From: Blastocystis hominis
Lineage: Eukaryota; Sar; Bigyra; Opalinata; Blastocystidae
Assembly (NCBI RefSeq): GCF_000151665.1
Contig: NW_013171837.1
Location: 25,995-89,994, forward strand
Direction: 5' to 3'
Length of the DNA stretch: 64,000 bases
Shown here piece by piece: positions 11,168 to 23,300 of the stretch. The translations under genes and the position numbers were made by a program. Each line of letters opens with the position of its first letter. Positions within the stretch are counted from its first letter, which is position 1. The notes under the pieces are model-generated. The model saw nothing but the letters and a program-made list of their open reading frames with translations. It did no database searches and was not told the origin of the DNA.

Positions 11168-12279
11168 GGAAGACAGGAAGTATTGCCGTGGGTTGTCCAG
11201 TTCTTTCACCAGCACACTCGATTCAAAACCGAGAATCGATTGGATCTCTGGTGCATTCGTGAAATCGATCGTGTAGAAATGATCTACCGTGATGTGGAAT
11301 GCATTCTCACCGCTATACACCAATTCGAACAGAACATCACTAGCATTCAGTATTGCAATGATCGTCTCGATATGGTAGGCTCCTCTGGGTATTAACACCT
11401 CGTGTGGGGATGTCCCCGCATCGATTAATATCACTTGATCGGATGGTACGTTGTGCAACACGAAATCAGTATAGAGTGATACAGACGAGATGGAACACTG
11501 GTCGAACGAGAGAGGATTGTCCAGCTTCACTTCCTTCTTGGTAGTATTGCTGAACACTTCCATCATGGAGAATTGGTTCATCGGTAGAATTGAGGAAGGC
11601 ACTTCATCGTATACATCATCAATCGTCAACTGGAGTTCGAATTCGCCGTTCAATCGCATGATATTACCATCCATATCGCGGAACAGGAACATCAATCGAT
11701 CGAATCGGGTTATCATCGGAATGCAGATGTCTTCCACGGTGCGGAGGTAATTAACCTCGGGATCATCAATGATCATTGTGGTGAGCAGATTGTTGTTCTG
11801 GTTGGCAATCTTCAGATCGGAGGAACGCACGAGGGACGAGTACACTTGGATCACTTGGCGATTTGGCGTGATATTAATCACACTCGATCCATAGAACGAA
11901 GCGGGTAGAATAACGGCACGTCTTCCAAGCCGAGGATCTCTCGAATGTCAGGTGCATCCGTGAAGTCAATGGTGTATGGAGACTGAATCCAGATACAACC
12001 GAACGACGAGGCATTCGTAGATATCGAGAATGTGGTATCGGTCATGGTATTGAGCAAGGCAATAATCTTACTGATCGTGTAGTAACCAGCGTGAATTATC
12101 ACTTTCTTGTTATTCGAGTTCGTGACAATGTTCGTCGTGTCAACGTTAATGACTATGACAGGGTTTGGTCGAAACAGGACAGTGATGGAAGTGATGTAGA
12201 AGTTCCGATACTTGTACGGATTGATCCAGGTGAATGTGCCGTTCGTGGGTGAGCCTTGGATGAGCATGGAGTAGTGCAT
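11132..12279 (-). pseudogene. Penton-like structural protein, one frameshift
   Basis: The first frame (12,279 to about 11,910; MHYSMLIQGSPTNGTFTW) and the second frame (about 11,910 to 11,132) join at a single shift near 11,912 to give about 380 residues. Two modules share the pattern Gly-x-Tyr-x-Ile-x-x-Ile-Ile-x-x-Leu-Asn ... Ile-Asp-Phe-Thr-x-Ala-Pro ... Ile-Leu-Gly-(Leu/Phe). A similar LGF-containing pattern occurs in Polinton and polinton-like virus structural proteins, and the tail (IQVYSSLV ... GEFELQLTI) fits the same kind of protein. The minor-capsid/penton call is from memory and inference. A deleted copy lies in element 2. In element 3 the equivalent should lie beyond the right edge of the window. 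Confidence 0.55.
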
Positions 12280-12289
12280 GGTGTTTCTT

Positions 12290-12570
12290 CACCATAGACA
12301 AAAGGGCAAAGAATTTTCGCGCTTTTCACGTCTTGACAATCAAGGCAGGCAATGGACAACAATGGACGGCAATAGCTGTCACGTAGTTTCGCCACGCGCA
12401 TTTTGTTCAAAAGGAGGAGAAATTTCTTATGAAAGGCAAAAAAGGAAGTTGTCAAAGTCATCCCTAAGACCCCACTTTAGGGCATTTTCGTCATGGATTC
12501 GAAGTAAGAAGGGTCGGAAATGGCCTAAAAAAGGCCGAAAATGGATTCGCGCTTTTTGCGTCATTTACCT
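12290..12570. repeat. Right terminal region of element 1 with inverted GCGCGAA repeats
   Basis: Read on the minus strand, this region contains GACGCAAAAAGCGCGAA followed by TTTCGGCC, and again GTGAAAAGCGCGAAAATTC followed by TTTGCCCTTTT. The left end of element 3, read on the plus strand, has GGCGCATAAAGCGCGAAAA followed by TTTTTCGGCCC. Opposite orientation at opposite ends is what terminal inverted repeats would give. The short unit is repeated at least twice here. Confidence 0.65.
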
Positions 12571-12574
12571 ATTA

Positions 12575-12980
12575 CTAACTAGTTCAGCAATAATGCATTT
12601 TCATTCAAGGTATATCAAAAATACTTATAGGCCCTGGAATTTCTATCTTTCTCACTTAAGCAAAAACAACAAAAATAGTTACAATATAACTATAGTAAAG
12701 GATATGAGCATGTGAAATATTAATATTTTTCTCTAAAATAACAGATACTATGGACGTCTCTGGAAATCTGCAAATATATATGAGGAATGGAAATATATGT
12801 GTTGGCAGTCATTTCGATGCTAATTAACCACAATAACTCAAAAATAAACCTTTTACAAATAAGGCAAATATAAAAGTGGAAAATGAAACGCACAGATTGT
12901 ACAGATGTTTTTTGATTATCAAAGATCTAGTGGATTCGGTTTTACCTTTGCTTTTACACACTATTATCTTGTTGATTACA
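12575..12980. other. Noncoding spacer upstream of MORN/LRR gene
   Basis: AT-rich with no supported gene. It separates the element 1 terminus from the start codon of the first MORN/LRR gene. No promoter element was recognised with confidence. Confidence 0.4.
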
Positions 12981-12981
12981 A

Positions 12982-15292
12982 ATGAGTTATTTATCAAAGG
13001 GCTCTATTCACGTTACGAACATCGAATTACCAACTACGAACAACACTAGCTGTAAAACTGACGAAAAAGACAAGTGGTGGGAATACAACATTTCTGAGCA
13101 ATTCCCAATAAAGTCAGGAAGAAAAGCAAATGGTCCAACTTATATTGAAGTTGGCAAACCTCACGAAGGTTGCAGAATCAAAACATCTATGAAAAACGGG
13201 AAAATGGACGGAGAGTCCAGCATTTATTCTCAGGATAATACTCTAATGGCAACTCTGACGTTTATGAATGGAATCGCTTCAGGACCTTGCGCACTCTGTA
13301 AAAATGGCGTTTTATTTTGTAAAGGATATTTTGTAAACGGATATCGAGAAGGAAGAGGGCAGGAATATGATGAAAATGGCAACGTGACTTTCGATGGTTT
13401 TTATAAGAAAGGTAAGAAACTGAATATAGTTCCTGCGAGTGAAATGGGGAAAGGATATTGGAAAGAGTTGGATGAAAATGGAAGAATCATTCGAATTAGT
13501 CAAAAGGATAAGTTCGGAAACAGTGAAGGGTTTTGTTATACATATGAATCTGGAAAGATTAGTCGCGTGAGTGTATGGAAAGAAGGTAAGGAAGTGACAT
13601 TATTGAAACAATTTCATGATGATATTATGATTGAATATAAGAATGGTAAGAAAGTGTATGAAGGAGGATTTGTTGATAGTGTTGAAATGGGTTATCCACG
13701 AAATAATGAATGGTCAGAATTTGTAAAGAGTGGAAATACAAAGGAACCTGCGGGAAATCATATAGAAAGAACAAATAGTACGAAGAAAGAAGGATTTTGT
13801 AGAGCATTACTTAATAGTGAAAAAATGTCTTTGATTGTCACTTTTACTGCAACAATAGTTTTCTATGTCTATTTTAATGCATTTTATCTGCATAAGGGGT
13901 TACACGGAATAGGATCTAAGCAAGAATCATATATTGTAGAATCAGGATATGGAAAATTCGTATCTATATTTGAATTGTCTAACCATCCTTATCTAAAGAG
14001 AATCGAAATCGGAGATAACTGTTTTGTAAATGTGCAATCATTCAGCATTAATGGGCTAAATCAATTGAAGAGTATAAAAATCGGAAATGGATCTTTTTAT
14101 GAAAGTAGATGGGGTTATACAAATATGGAATCGAAATCATTTCACATTGCGAATTGTGAATCATTGGAATCCATTCAAATTGGTGAATATAGTTTCCTTT
14201 ATTTTTCTGGATATGTCGGGATAAACAATTTGCCACAATTACAATATATATCTTTTGGTCCTTGGGCATTTTCTTATTCCAAAAATATCGAAATGGAGAG
14301 TATAGAATTTCTCTGAATAGTATGATTTTTCTAGATCTTCCAAATCTTAGTCACATTACATTTGGTTATGGAGCTTTTTATTATTTCTCTTTTAGGTTAC
14401 AAGGTATGGATATTTTAAATAGTGAGTATGTTTAGATCTTCCAAATCTACAATCTATTTCTTTGGGCGAAAGAGCATTCGGGAATGGTGGAAGTTACTTT
14501 TTATCCAACTTAACATCGATACAATCAATCGAAATAAGTGATAATAGATTCAAAGAAGTAAGTTATTTTCAAATCAATGGATTGAATCGATTGAAAACCA
14601 TCAAAATCGGAAATAATTCATTTTCTAATGATTATGGAGATGATGAATCGAAATCATTCCACATATTGAATTGTGAATCATTGGAATCCATTCAAATTGG
14701 TGAATCTAGTTTTAGTCATTTTGGAGGCGACTTTGAATTGAAGAATCTACCACAATTACAATCCATTCAAATTGGTACAATTGGAAGTTATTCACGCAAT
14801 TTCCGGTACAGTTCATTTGTGATTCGAGGTATTGATATGATATTGAATATTTGGGTAATGAATAGATCTTCCAAATCTACAATCCATTACATTAGGTGAT
14901 TATGCATTTTGTAGATCACAAACAACAATAATTGAAAGTATTGAATGAATTCGAATGAAATGATTGATGTAGATCTTCCATCATTACAATCCATTCAACT
15001 CGGTGAAGAAGCACTTGCTGGAATAGATTATTATTCTTGTTTATTGACACTTCGAAGTAATAATGAATTGATTGGTTATGATTTGCTTTGTAGATCTTCC
15101 AAATTTAATATCCATTAACAATTCTGAGGGAGGTAGTTTTTACTATCCTCGTAAGTTAACTCTGGAGAGTTTAATCAATAATGGTGATTGATGCATTTAG
15201 ATGTTCCAAATCTTCAAAATGGCAATCTATCTGACTTATTTAGGAATGTTATTAGAATTGATGCTTGGAGTGAATGTCATTCTTGTAGTTAA
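12982..15292 (+). CDS. MORN-repeat / transmembrane / BspA-type LRR protein (700 aa, 7 exons)
   Basis: Exons 12982-14299, 14335-14403, 14436-14828, 14866-14937, 14973-15056, 15094-15168 and 15201-15292 sum to exactly 701 codons, with introns of 35, 32, 37, 35, 37 and 32 nt. The amino-terminal half has MORN-like repeats (GREGRGQEYDENG, FGNSEGFCYTYESG). A hydrophobic span near residue 283 (VTFTATIVFYVYFNAFY) is followed by BspA/LRR_5-type leucine-rich repeats (LKSIKIGNGSF, LESIQIGEYSF, LPQLQ). Later introns interrupt codon position 1 just before the LRR core Asp-Leu-Pro-x-Leu. This looks like a surface or membrane-attached repeat protein. Read without splicing it appears to be a string of broken frames, which is misleading. 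MORN assignment is moderate, LRR assignment strong. Confidence 0.78.
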
Positions 15293-15372
15293 CAATAGAT
15301 TGCTCTAGTTTACTTCATGAATATTGTTATTGTCAATCTTACTTTCAATCAGTCAATTCATCTGTTACACAT

Positions 15373-16277
15373 ATGATAATTCCTAATTGGACTTGTTATG
15401 ATTTTAATTATTTAACTTTTGATATTTATACATACAATTCAGTTAAATCAATAGAAATAGGAAATGATTGTTTTAGAAAAGTTCATGCATTCAAAATCGA
15501 TGGATTGAATCACTTAGTAAGTTTGATTATTGGTAACAATTCTTTCAATACGTTATCTACTTCTTTTTTAAGTAATTCCCATTTTGTATCAGAATGGAAA
15601 TGGTATAGTGATGAATCGAAATCATTCCACATATTAAATTGTGAATCATTGGAATCCATTCAAATTGGTCGATATAGTTTCAGTGATTTTGCTGGAGACT
15701 TTGAATTGAAGAATCTACCACAATTACAATCCATTCAAATTGGCATAATGAAAAGTAAATCAACGAATTTCTATTGGAGTTTATTTGTAATTCGAGGTAT
15801 TGATACGATATTGAATATTTGAAAGTTTAGATCTTCCAAATCTACAATCCATCACATTAGGTTATTGGACGTTCATGTATTCCTTAAATACAATCATTCA
15901 AAGTATTGAATGAATTTGATTGAGTTGATTGATGTAGATCTTCCATCATTACAATCCATTCAACTTAGTTACTGTGCACTTGATGGAAGATATGATGATA
16001 AATGTTCCTTGGTAATGCAAAGTATGAATGAAATGATTCGATATGATTGAATGCAGATCTTCCAGTTCTAACATCACTTACTTCTTTAAAATGGAGCTTT
16101 AGATATCCTCGTACAGTAGTATTGAAAGGTAATCTCTATTTTGAATATTGTCAGCATTTAGTTATTCCAAATCTTCAAATTGTTAATCTACCATATGATG
16201 ATGACAAACCTACATTCGGGTATGTAACGTCAAAAAGAATATATAGTTGTGGTTGGTTCCTAAATATTCAATTGTAG
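15373..16277 (+). CDS. BspA-type LRR protein (255 aa, 5 exons)
   Basis: Exons 15373-15796, 15831-15902, 15938-16021, 16057-16128 and 16162-16277 give 256 codons including TAG; introns are 34, 35, 35 and 33 nt. Repeats such as VKSIEIGNDCFRKVHAF, ESLESIQIGRYSFSDFAG and NLPSLQSIQLSYCALDG are nearly identical to those of the three other LRR genes in the window. It lacks the MORN and membrane parts, starts only 80 nt after the preceding LRR gene, and may be a partial tandem duplicate rather than an independent full gene. Start chosen at ATG 15,373 because the upstream sequence is closed in this frame. Confidence 0.7.
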
Positions 16278-17347
16278 ATGTTTCTTCCATTCTCGCTGAT
16301 CTTGTTTAAATAGAAAGGAAAATGTTTGTGATTGATAATATTCGATCTTTTGATTGCATAGTATTTTCCTTGTCATTTCGTTATTTGTTGGAACAAACCA
16401 TGTGCTTTATAAATTCTATATTCTCTAAACAATATAGAGAAGTAAAGTGCTAAAAATACAAGTACAATATATTTTTATTCATATAATTCTACTATAATTT
16501 GATTGAATAAAGTGATATGAATTGAAAATGGATACTGTTTAGAGAGAAGTGTTAATTTATCCTCAATAATAATAATACACGTACTATTGTTGTTATATGT
16601 CAATTATTAGGTCGATTGTGACGTGACTTGAAAAGAAGAGTCATATAAAGTCTTTTTTCAGTTCACACTATCATATATCCATTCAGTTTCAGAGTTGATT
16701 TTTATGAATAATGGTGTTATACAAACAATTGCTACGTTTTGTATTAGAGAGTATTATTTCAATTCTGTCGAGTTAAGTATTCTTGCATCGTTGGCACCAA
16801 AGAGCATTTTTTTCTTATAATAGAGTGGATGATAAAGCAAAACACATTTCTATTATTGACACTGAGCAATACCCTGTAGTCTCAGTTTGGATCTTCCATT
16901 TCTCAACAATTCTTCGGTTTCATTTTTATCATCGATTTCATGAATGATTGGAACATACTAGTTCAGCCAATATGGGCTGTGTTGATCAAAAAAGTCAATC
17001 GATGGATTGGATTGTTATTCGTGCTCAATGAATGATCGTAAGGGGTATGAAACAAGCGAACAGAAATGGCTAGTAAGTACTGAATATTCACTAATCATAG
17101 AACTGAATACATTACATTGCTATATGGAATGTTACAATTAACAATCGCCTATCAATCGTAGTACAATGCAGCGTATATCAATTTTGACAAGATCAGCTAG
17201 AATGGATGAAACATCTATGAATAACATCAAATCAAGCAAACTATACTCGAAATTGATTTCGATCGGACACACTGGAATGGACGATCATCCCATTCGATAC
17301 ATAGCTTGACCTTTTTAAGATTTGAATATCTACGATTTATTATCATT
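16278..17347. other. AT-rich spacer between convergent LRR genes
   Basis: No gene is visible. The stretch lies between the 3' ends of two convergent LRR genes. No TGTTTGTT octamer was found directly at either end, so these genes may use another 3'-end signal; TGTTTGTG occurs near 16,323. Confidence 0.4.
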
Positions 17348-18791
17348 TCATAAGGAGAAAAACTCCTCAAATTCACAGTAGCAGGATAAAAGAAGTTGCT
17401 TCCTTCGGGAATTGATGAATTTTAGATTTGGAAGATCTACAAAGCAAATCATTTAGAATCAATTTTATAGTATTACTTCGCATTATCAGTAAACAGGATG
17501 AATCATCACTTCTTCCACAAAGTGCACTATAACCGAGTCGAATAGAGAGTAATGATGGAAGATCTATATCAATCATTTCATTCACATTCATTCAATACTT
17601 TCAATTATTGTTGATAAGGAATCACAGAATGCTTCATAACCTAATGTAATGGATTGTAGATTTGGAAGATCTATGCATCATTCAAATATTCAATATCATA
17701 TCAATACCTCGAATCACAAATGAACTAGAATAGAAATTGCATGACCAATTTCCAATTGAACCAATTTGAATGGATTGTAATTGTGGTAGATTCTTCAATT
17801 CAAAGTCGCCAGCAAAATCACTGAAACTATATTCACCAATTTGAATGGATTTCAATGATTCACAATTCAATATGTGGAATGATTTCGATTGGTCACTTCC
17901 ATGACTATATTTATTCTGAGTAAATGAATTGCTTCCGATTTTGATAGTTTTCAATCGATTCAATCTATCGATTAGGAATGTTTGCACTGAGCCAAAACAA
18001 TTACTGCCGATTTCGATTGATTTCAATTTCAAAAACAATGAAACATTCCAATCATCCAATACACAATTGTCAATCAGTTTCAAATACTTGATCCCGATAT
18101 CTATTAGCTCGCTTCCATCTCCACAATACCCTATAAATTCTTCACATTCAATTCCATTATACCATTCACATTCTTTTATGAATTTGCCAGATAGATCATA
18201 CACTTTTCCAATTCCAAATCGATTATCATCACACCAATATCCTTCATATTCAATACATCCATTATTATGATAACTCGTTCCATATCCAAATCGTTTCCAA
18301 TTGATCATTATGCCCTTGTACACCAAGAATCCATTATCATCATACATTTCACCATATCCAAATGGAATTCCAATTTTACCTTCGTTTTCTTTTTCTTTTT
18401 CTTTTTCTGCCAATACCAACCCTTCAAATCGACTTCCATGATCCAAATCAACTATTCCTTCTTCTACTTCTATGGATTGTTCTTCATTATATGAAATAGC
18501 ACCAATTTGATGATTTCCAAACACTTTCAACACTTTCTGCTCATTGAGGATAAATCCTTGATTCATGAATACCCCATTATCGAATTGCAATACTATACAT
18601 TCTCCATTACTCAAAATGAACGAAATCCAGCCATCCACTTTCATTTCGTTAATCAAGTGTCCTTGAATATTTAGAATAATGGAACTATCAATATAATAGT
18701 TTTTAATAACAGAATTGACAATATACGCCATACTCAACATAAAATAGGGGGTAATGAATAACCCTTGCCTAGAAGGCAAGATCTGCTTCAT
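17348..18791 (-). CDS. MORN / BspA-type LRR protein (443 aa, 4 exons)
   Basis: On the minus strand, exons 18791-17708, 17670-17599, 17563-17477 and 17436-17348 make 444 codons ending in TGA; introns are 37, 35 and 40 nt. MORN-like units appear around residues 110-190 (GIPFGYGEMYDDNG, RFGYGTSYHNNG, DDNRFGIGKVYD). LRR_5 units follow (LKSIEIGSNCF, LKTIKIGSNSF, LKSIQIGEYSFSDFAG, LPNLQSITLGYEAF, LPSLLSIRLGY). It is closely related, exon for exon, to the gene at 42.3-43.5 kb on the opposite strand. A TTG codon at 18,815 would also extend the frame; ATG 18,791 was preferred. A hydrophobic start (YFMLSMAYIVNSVI) could be a signal anchor. Confidence 0.78.
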
Positions 18792-18885
18792 TTTGAATGC
18801 AATCTTTGAATGCAATATATGTACACATATTACCCTCTTTACTCATCCATTCTCTAATCCTATTCGCATGCATCAACCTTTTATC

Positions 18886-18893
18886 AACAAACA
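18886..18893 (-). terminator. TGTTTGTT 3'-end motif of tRNase Z
   Basis: The octamer begins 4 nt after the T of the TAA stop on the minus strand. The spacing is the same as in the genes where the stop has to be completed by polyadenylation. Confidence 0.75.
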
Positions 18894-18895
18894 GA

Positions 18896-20086
18896 TTAAA
18901 CGTTCAGAATCATTCCATCTTCACCCACTTCGACATTCCCTTCAAAATACCTCCCCGCTTCAAATCGCATCATTTCACGAATCGCTCTCTTATGTCCCTC
19001 TGATTTCGCTTGATATCTTCCTCCGATATGTACTAAGCAGAGCTTTTTAGCATGAACCTTCTGAGCAAATTGCGCCGCTTGTTTTATCGTCGAATGGCCG
19101 ATGCTCGGAGCACGCAATTCCGCGCGATTCCACTTTTCTGAGAGTTCGGGATCGTTGTCGATTTGATTCTGAATTGTTTTCCATTCGGTTTCAGAACAAT
19201 CGAGATAATCACGATTGATGTCCGAAAGAATCGGACCCACCGTCGCTTCGTGCACTAATACATCGCAGTTCATTACTAACTCATTCATATGACTAAATTG
19301 AATGCGAATAACGCGTTTACGATGAATCACACGTATCGCCAAAAATAGCCACTTTTTCTGGATGACCCACTTTCTTTTCAATGCAGTAGCCGTGGCAACG
19401 CACACCGTGAATTAATCTTCCTGAACGTACAGTGAAAGCAGGGTTCTAAGGAAAAGGAATAGAAAAGAGAATACCGAAAACACGGTCCAATAACCGTCTG
19501 CATCAGGATAAATAGCAGAAACAGATATAAAAGAGTATTTATTCTCTTTAGCTACTAATAAACAACGAAAAAAGCAACTACCAGACAATTCTTCTCCAGG
19601 ATTCAGGAATTCATAAATCGCTATAGGAATTCCAATATGTGTATCGGTTAGAAAAAGAATGGAAGTGAGCAACTGAGCTATACCTCTTGGTCCGTAAACT
19701 TTAAAAGCAGAATTATTTCTTTTCAAATAACCTAAAATATAGGGAACAGACAAAAAATAAAAACCATTACAAAGGATAGATAACAGAGAAGCTAGACCAC
19801 CCACATGATCCAAATGAAGATGTGTAATAAACACCCTTGATATGGAAGCTGCCGTACACGGTGTATTCTGGTGATAAATATTCGTTACTGTAGCTAAAGG
19901 TCACAGTATTCTAAGAATCTAATACCATCGCCACAATCAAATAGCCAGCTTTCAGGTTTCCCATTCTTCCCTTGAAAAGTGTAACCGATTCCGGAATCTA
20001 CTCATTACGAACTTACTGGCTCATCTACTGTTTCTAGAAACATTACTGTGACTGCCTGTACCAAAGAAAGTAAGAGAAGAACTCAT
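18896..20086 (-). CDS. tRNase Z (short form, metallo-beta-lactamase)
   Basis: Endonuclease that trims tRNA 3' trailers. Seven exons (20086-20029, 19997-19926, 19893-19771, 19731-19582, 19554-19484, 19445-19321, 19292-18896) give 331 residues; introns are 31, 32, 39, 27, 38 and 28 nt. The start gives LTFFGTGSHSNVSRNNSG, the usual FLGTG...R opening. The zinc motif is FITHLHLDHVGG. Downstream are FGDTCDS, the DVLVHEATV motif, GHSTIKQAAQFAQK and LVHIGGRYQ, in family order. The length fits the short tRNase Z group. The stop TAA at 18898-18896 sits in the sequence T-AATC-TGTTTGTT, so the encoded stop coincides with the predicted cleavage site. VPS13 is transcribed divergently. Confidence 0.93.
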
Positions 20087-20385
20087 AAAATAAGAATATG
20101 TGATATGAACTGTGTATTACAAACTAGATTGTTACTCTCTATTGAGGATCGTTTACTTATGAAATCATATGTCGTTCAACAGAGTCATTGTGTATATAAG
20201 CCTAAGAACAATGAGTTGTCGGATTGCCTTTTTGTCCTGCTGCATTGTTTGTGACCATCGCTAGGCTCTTTTGGGGTATAAATGGAACTCGGTGAATTTC
20301 AAGTAAATACATTGAGCCTAAATAATGTGAGGGCTTTTTACCATACAATTTCCTTTTTTTCTGGAGGACATTATTGATTCATAAA
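20087..20385. promoter_or_regulatory. Divergent intergenic region tRNase Z / VPS13
   Basis: 299 nt separate the two start codons, so it must hold both promoters. I see no clear TATA box; pyrimidine-rich runs lie close to the VPS13 start. Confidence 0.4.
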
Positions 20386-23300
20386 ATGCAAAACGCTATT
20401 ATTGCATCTATTATGAATCGTTTTCTACCTTCGATTCTCGATGTTATCGATTCTCAGAATGTGGATATTTCTTTTAGTGAAGGGTCATTTGTGCTGTCAA
20501 AACTGGTACAATGCATAATAGTGAATATATGCGTAGAGTTTTGCAAAGTCTTTTTTGACATCTCTTGTTTCCCCTGTTTTAATCAAGGAGTTGAAGTTAG
20601 ATACGCTATCTATTTCCGTATTTACTTTTCCTCTATCTTTTTCATAGATTCCATGGAAAACGTTTCCCCGCAAGCCCATTCGTATATCACTGGATGGTAT
20701 CCAACTTGTTGCAGCCTATTCTGATCGTTTCGGGACACCTTCAACGGAGATTACCCCTGACTCAAATCGTTCGGAGGCAGAAAAGAATCAGAGCAATTCC
20801 TTTGACCCTATGCGTTTTGCAGACATATTTCCATTGTTATCGTCTCTCTGTAACAGTATTGATCTCTCTGTTACCAATCTTCACGTGCGTTTCGAAATGG
20901 AAAAGTAGTTTCTTTCATTTATTTTTTAATTTGCAGTTTAGGTGGAACCTCCACTGCAGGTTTCCTCGATTTCTCTCTGGATGAAATCTCATTCCGATCT
21001 CCCGACGCTCCGACCGAATCCATCCACCAACTTCTCACCCTACGCGGCCTCTCCTTGTTCTGGACTCTGAAAGCCCCGACTTCTTCCTCCCGAACCCACC
21101 CCGAACCTCCAACCGGAACTCGATTCCCGGACGTTTCTGCGGACCCAACGCGATGTCTGCTGAAGGACTTCGGTCTCCGCGTGGATCTCCGCGGCCATCT
21201 CGCTCGCATTGAGGACCGTCGACGCGACTTGGCTTCGTGTCTGCGATCGGCTTCGCTGCCCTCCGCGCTGCGATCTCGGCTTTTCTCGGTCGCAGAGAGC
21301 GTCGAGTGGACGTCTGCTGAGAAGCTCTGGAACGCTCTCGCGCTCTCCTGTGGGGAGGAACTGGAGAAACTGGGGAAACCGGAGGAGGTGATGGAGTGGA
21401 AGGGTGCAATGGAGCGGGTTGTGGAGATGCTTGGGACGCCGCGGCCGCTTGTCGAGGTGGATTGCTGCGTGGGATCGATCGATTTGAACGTGTCCAAGAA
21501 GCAGATCGATTTCCTAGCGAAGCTTTTGGGAGCTTCCTCTTCGTCTTCGTCTTCGTTGAGTCCCAGCGAGTCAACAGCAAATGCAACGAACAAACCGGCG
21601 AACAATCCAACGAGTAAACCAGCAAATAGTCCAATGAACAGTCCAGCAATCGACTCATCCATCAATTCAACAAACGGCACAGCAGTCAAAGCGGAAGAGT
21701 TGACCGATCCTTTGCCCCAACCAGCTGAAGATTCATCGCCTGTGTATGTGTTCGGCGCTCTTCCTTTTGCTCTTCACCTCCTAAACGGTCTCTTCTCTTC
21801 GCGATGGCTGTTCTTTTACGTGCTGGGCGTGCTCTTCTCCCTCCCACTACTCTTCTTTCACCCATTCTTCTATCTAGTGATGCTCCTTCCGCTTCTCATC
21901 GCCGCAGCAGCGGATTGGATCTATCTCTCTCACCTCTACTCCAAACTCAACGCTTCAATCGACCCTTCCTTCCACGCTCGCGAGCAGTTCGCTTTTCTAG
22001 CAGTGCATTGGGACGGACTTCGCTTCTCTCTCACCAACGACTGCGTTGAGCCCTGCTTCGACCCGCTCTCTCTTTCCATCTCGCCTCTCCAAGCCTCCCT
22101 GTCGCTCGGGAAAAACAAGCAATCGCTCCATTGCCAATTGGACGGCTGCTCGCTTCTCGACGGCGTTTCGACGCGAGAGAAAGGTCGGGAGTGTTGGCTT
22201 CTGACAAGTTCTCCTGTGTCGATGAAGGGAGAAGCGCTGCCTGCGACGCTGCCGCTGCTTTGTGTGGATGCGCAGATGGAGAAGAAGGAGATCAAAGCGT
22301 CGGTGGAAGTGGGAGATTTGAATTGTGTGGTGTCGCCGCGGTTTGTTTTGTCGGTTTTGGAGTTCATTCCGATGGAATTGCTGAGTGAGAAACCTGAACA
22401 CGCAGCCATGGAAGACGATTCTGCAACGAACAATGTGAATAATGAAGGAGCGAAAGAAACAATAATAACAACAACAACAGAACAACCATCCAATGAAATG
22501 GTCAAATCGAATGAGTCGCAATCTTTTGTTTTTAAAGTTTCCTTGTCTTCGGTGGGCGTGATGGTGGATACCGATGCTTCCTTCCCGCTCGTGTACCTCA
22601 ACGCTTCCGCATTGTCGTGTTCTGGGAGCTTCAGTTCGCAGGCTTCTTCGTTGAGCGTTGGACTGGGAAGGATTCAATGTGTGGACGCCACGCCAGGCGC
22701 TGGAATGTACAGTTCGATCGTTCGGTGTGGCGGAGAAACGGAGGATCCGTTTGTGAAGGCGGGTGTGGAGATTGCGCCGTCGATGTCGGTGGATTGTGAG
22801 ATGGGCGAAGTGTCGATTGCTGTGCGGTTGCGATTTGTGAAGGAAGTGATTCATTTCTTGACGAAGGGATCGGTTCCTGTGATTCTTGAAACTTTGAATG
22901 AAATAGTGAAAAAGAATGTGGGAAATAAAACGAATGATGAACCGGAATCCAGTGAATTGAATGAATCAAAAGATGTGAATGAATTGAATGAATCAAATGA
23001 GTTGGATGGTTCTCTTCTTGCTGATTCTGTAAACTCTTCTGTTCCTGAGCCCGCAAAGAATTCTCTTTTTTCGATTCATTTCCGTCTGTCCCAATTCTCT
23101 CTGATTCTCCCAGAAGCCAGCGAGTCGCATAATCAAATGGTTTTCTCCTTCTCCACTTTCGATGGATCAATGCGTGACTCGCTTTCTCTTTCTCTTCACG
23201 ATATCCACGCGTTTACCACCATCAGCGATTCGATTTATCCCCTTCTTCCCAAATTCGATCTCTCGCTTTCGCTTTCTCTTTTCGACTTTTCGACCATCCA

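Larger units (their letters stand above)
7600..12575 (-). mobile_element. Element 1: decayed Polinton/Maverick-like element
   Basis: The stretch contains, left to right, a broken family B DNA polymerase (minus), a fragment related to the candidate ssDNA-binding gene of element 3 (plus), a broken coiled-coil gene (plus), a penton-like gene with one frameshift (minus) and a GCGCGAA-containing terminal repeat region. Gene order and orientation match element 3 at both sides. The integrase, fibre and capsid genes are missing because of an internal deletion near 10,508-10,535. The element is a fossil: the polymerase frame is broken many times. The right boundary is set by the terminal repeats at about 12,300-12,570; the left boundary is not visible. 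Confidence 0.8.

Noticed and set aside
14300-16280. LRR genes read as pseudogenes with many frameshifts
   Set aside because: All breaks disappear when 32-40-nt GT..TAG/CAG segments are removed, and total lengths become multiples of three in four separate genes.
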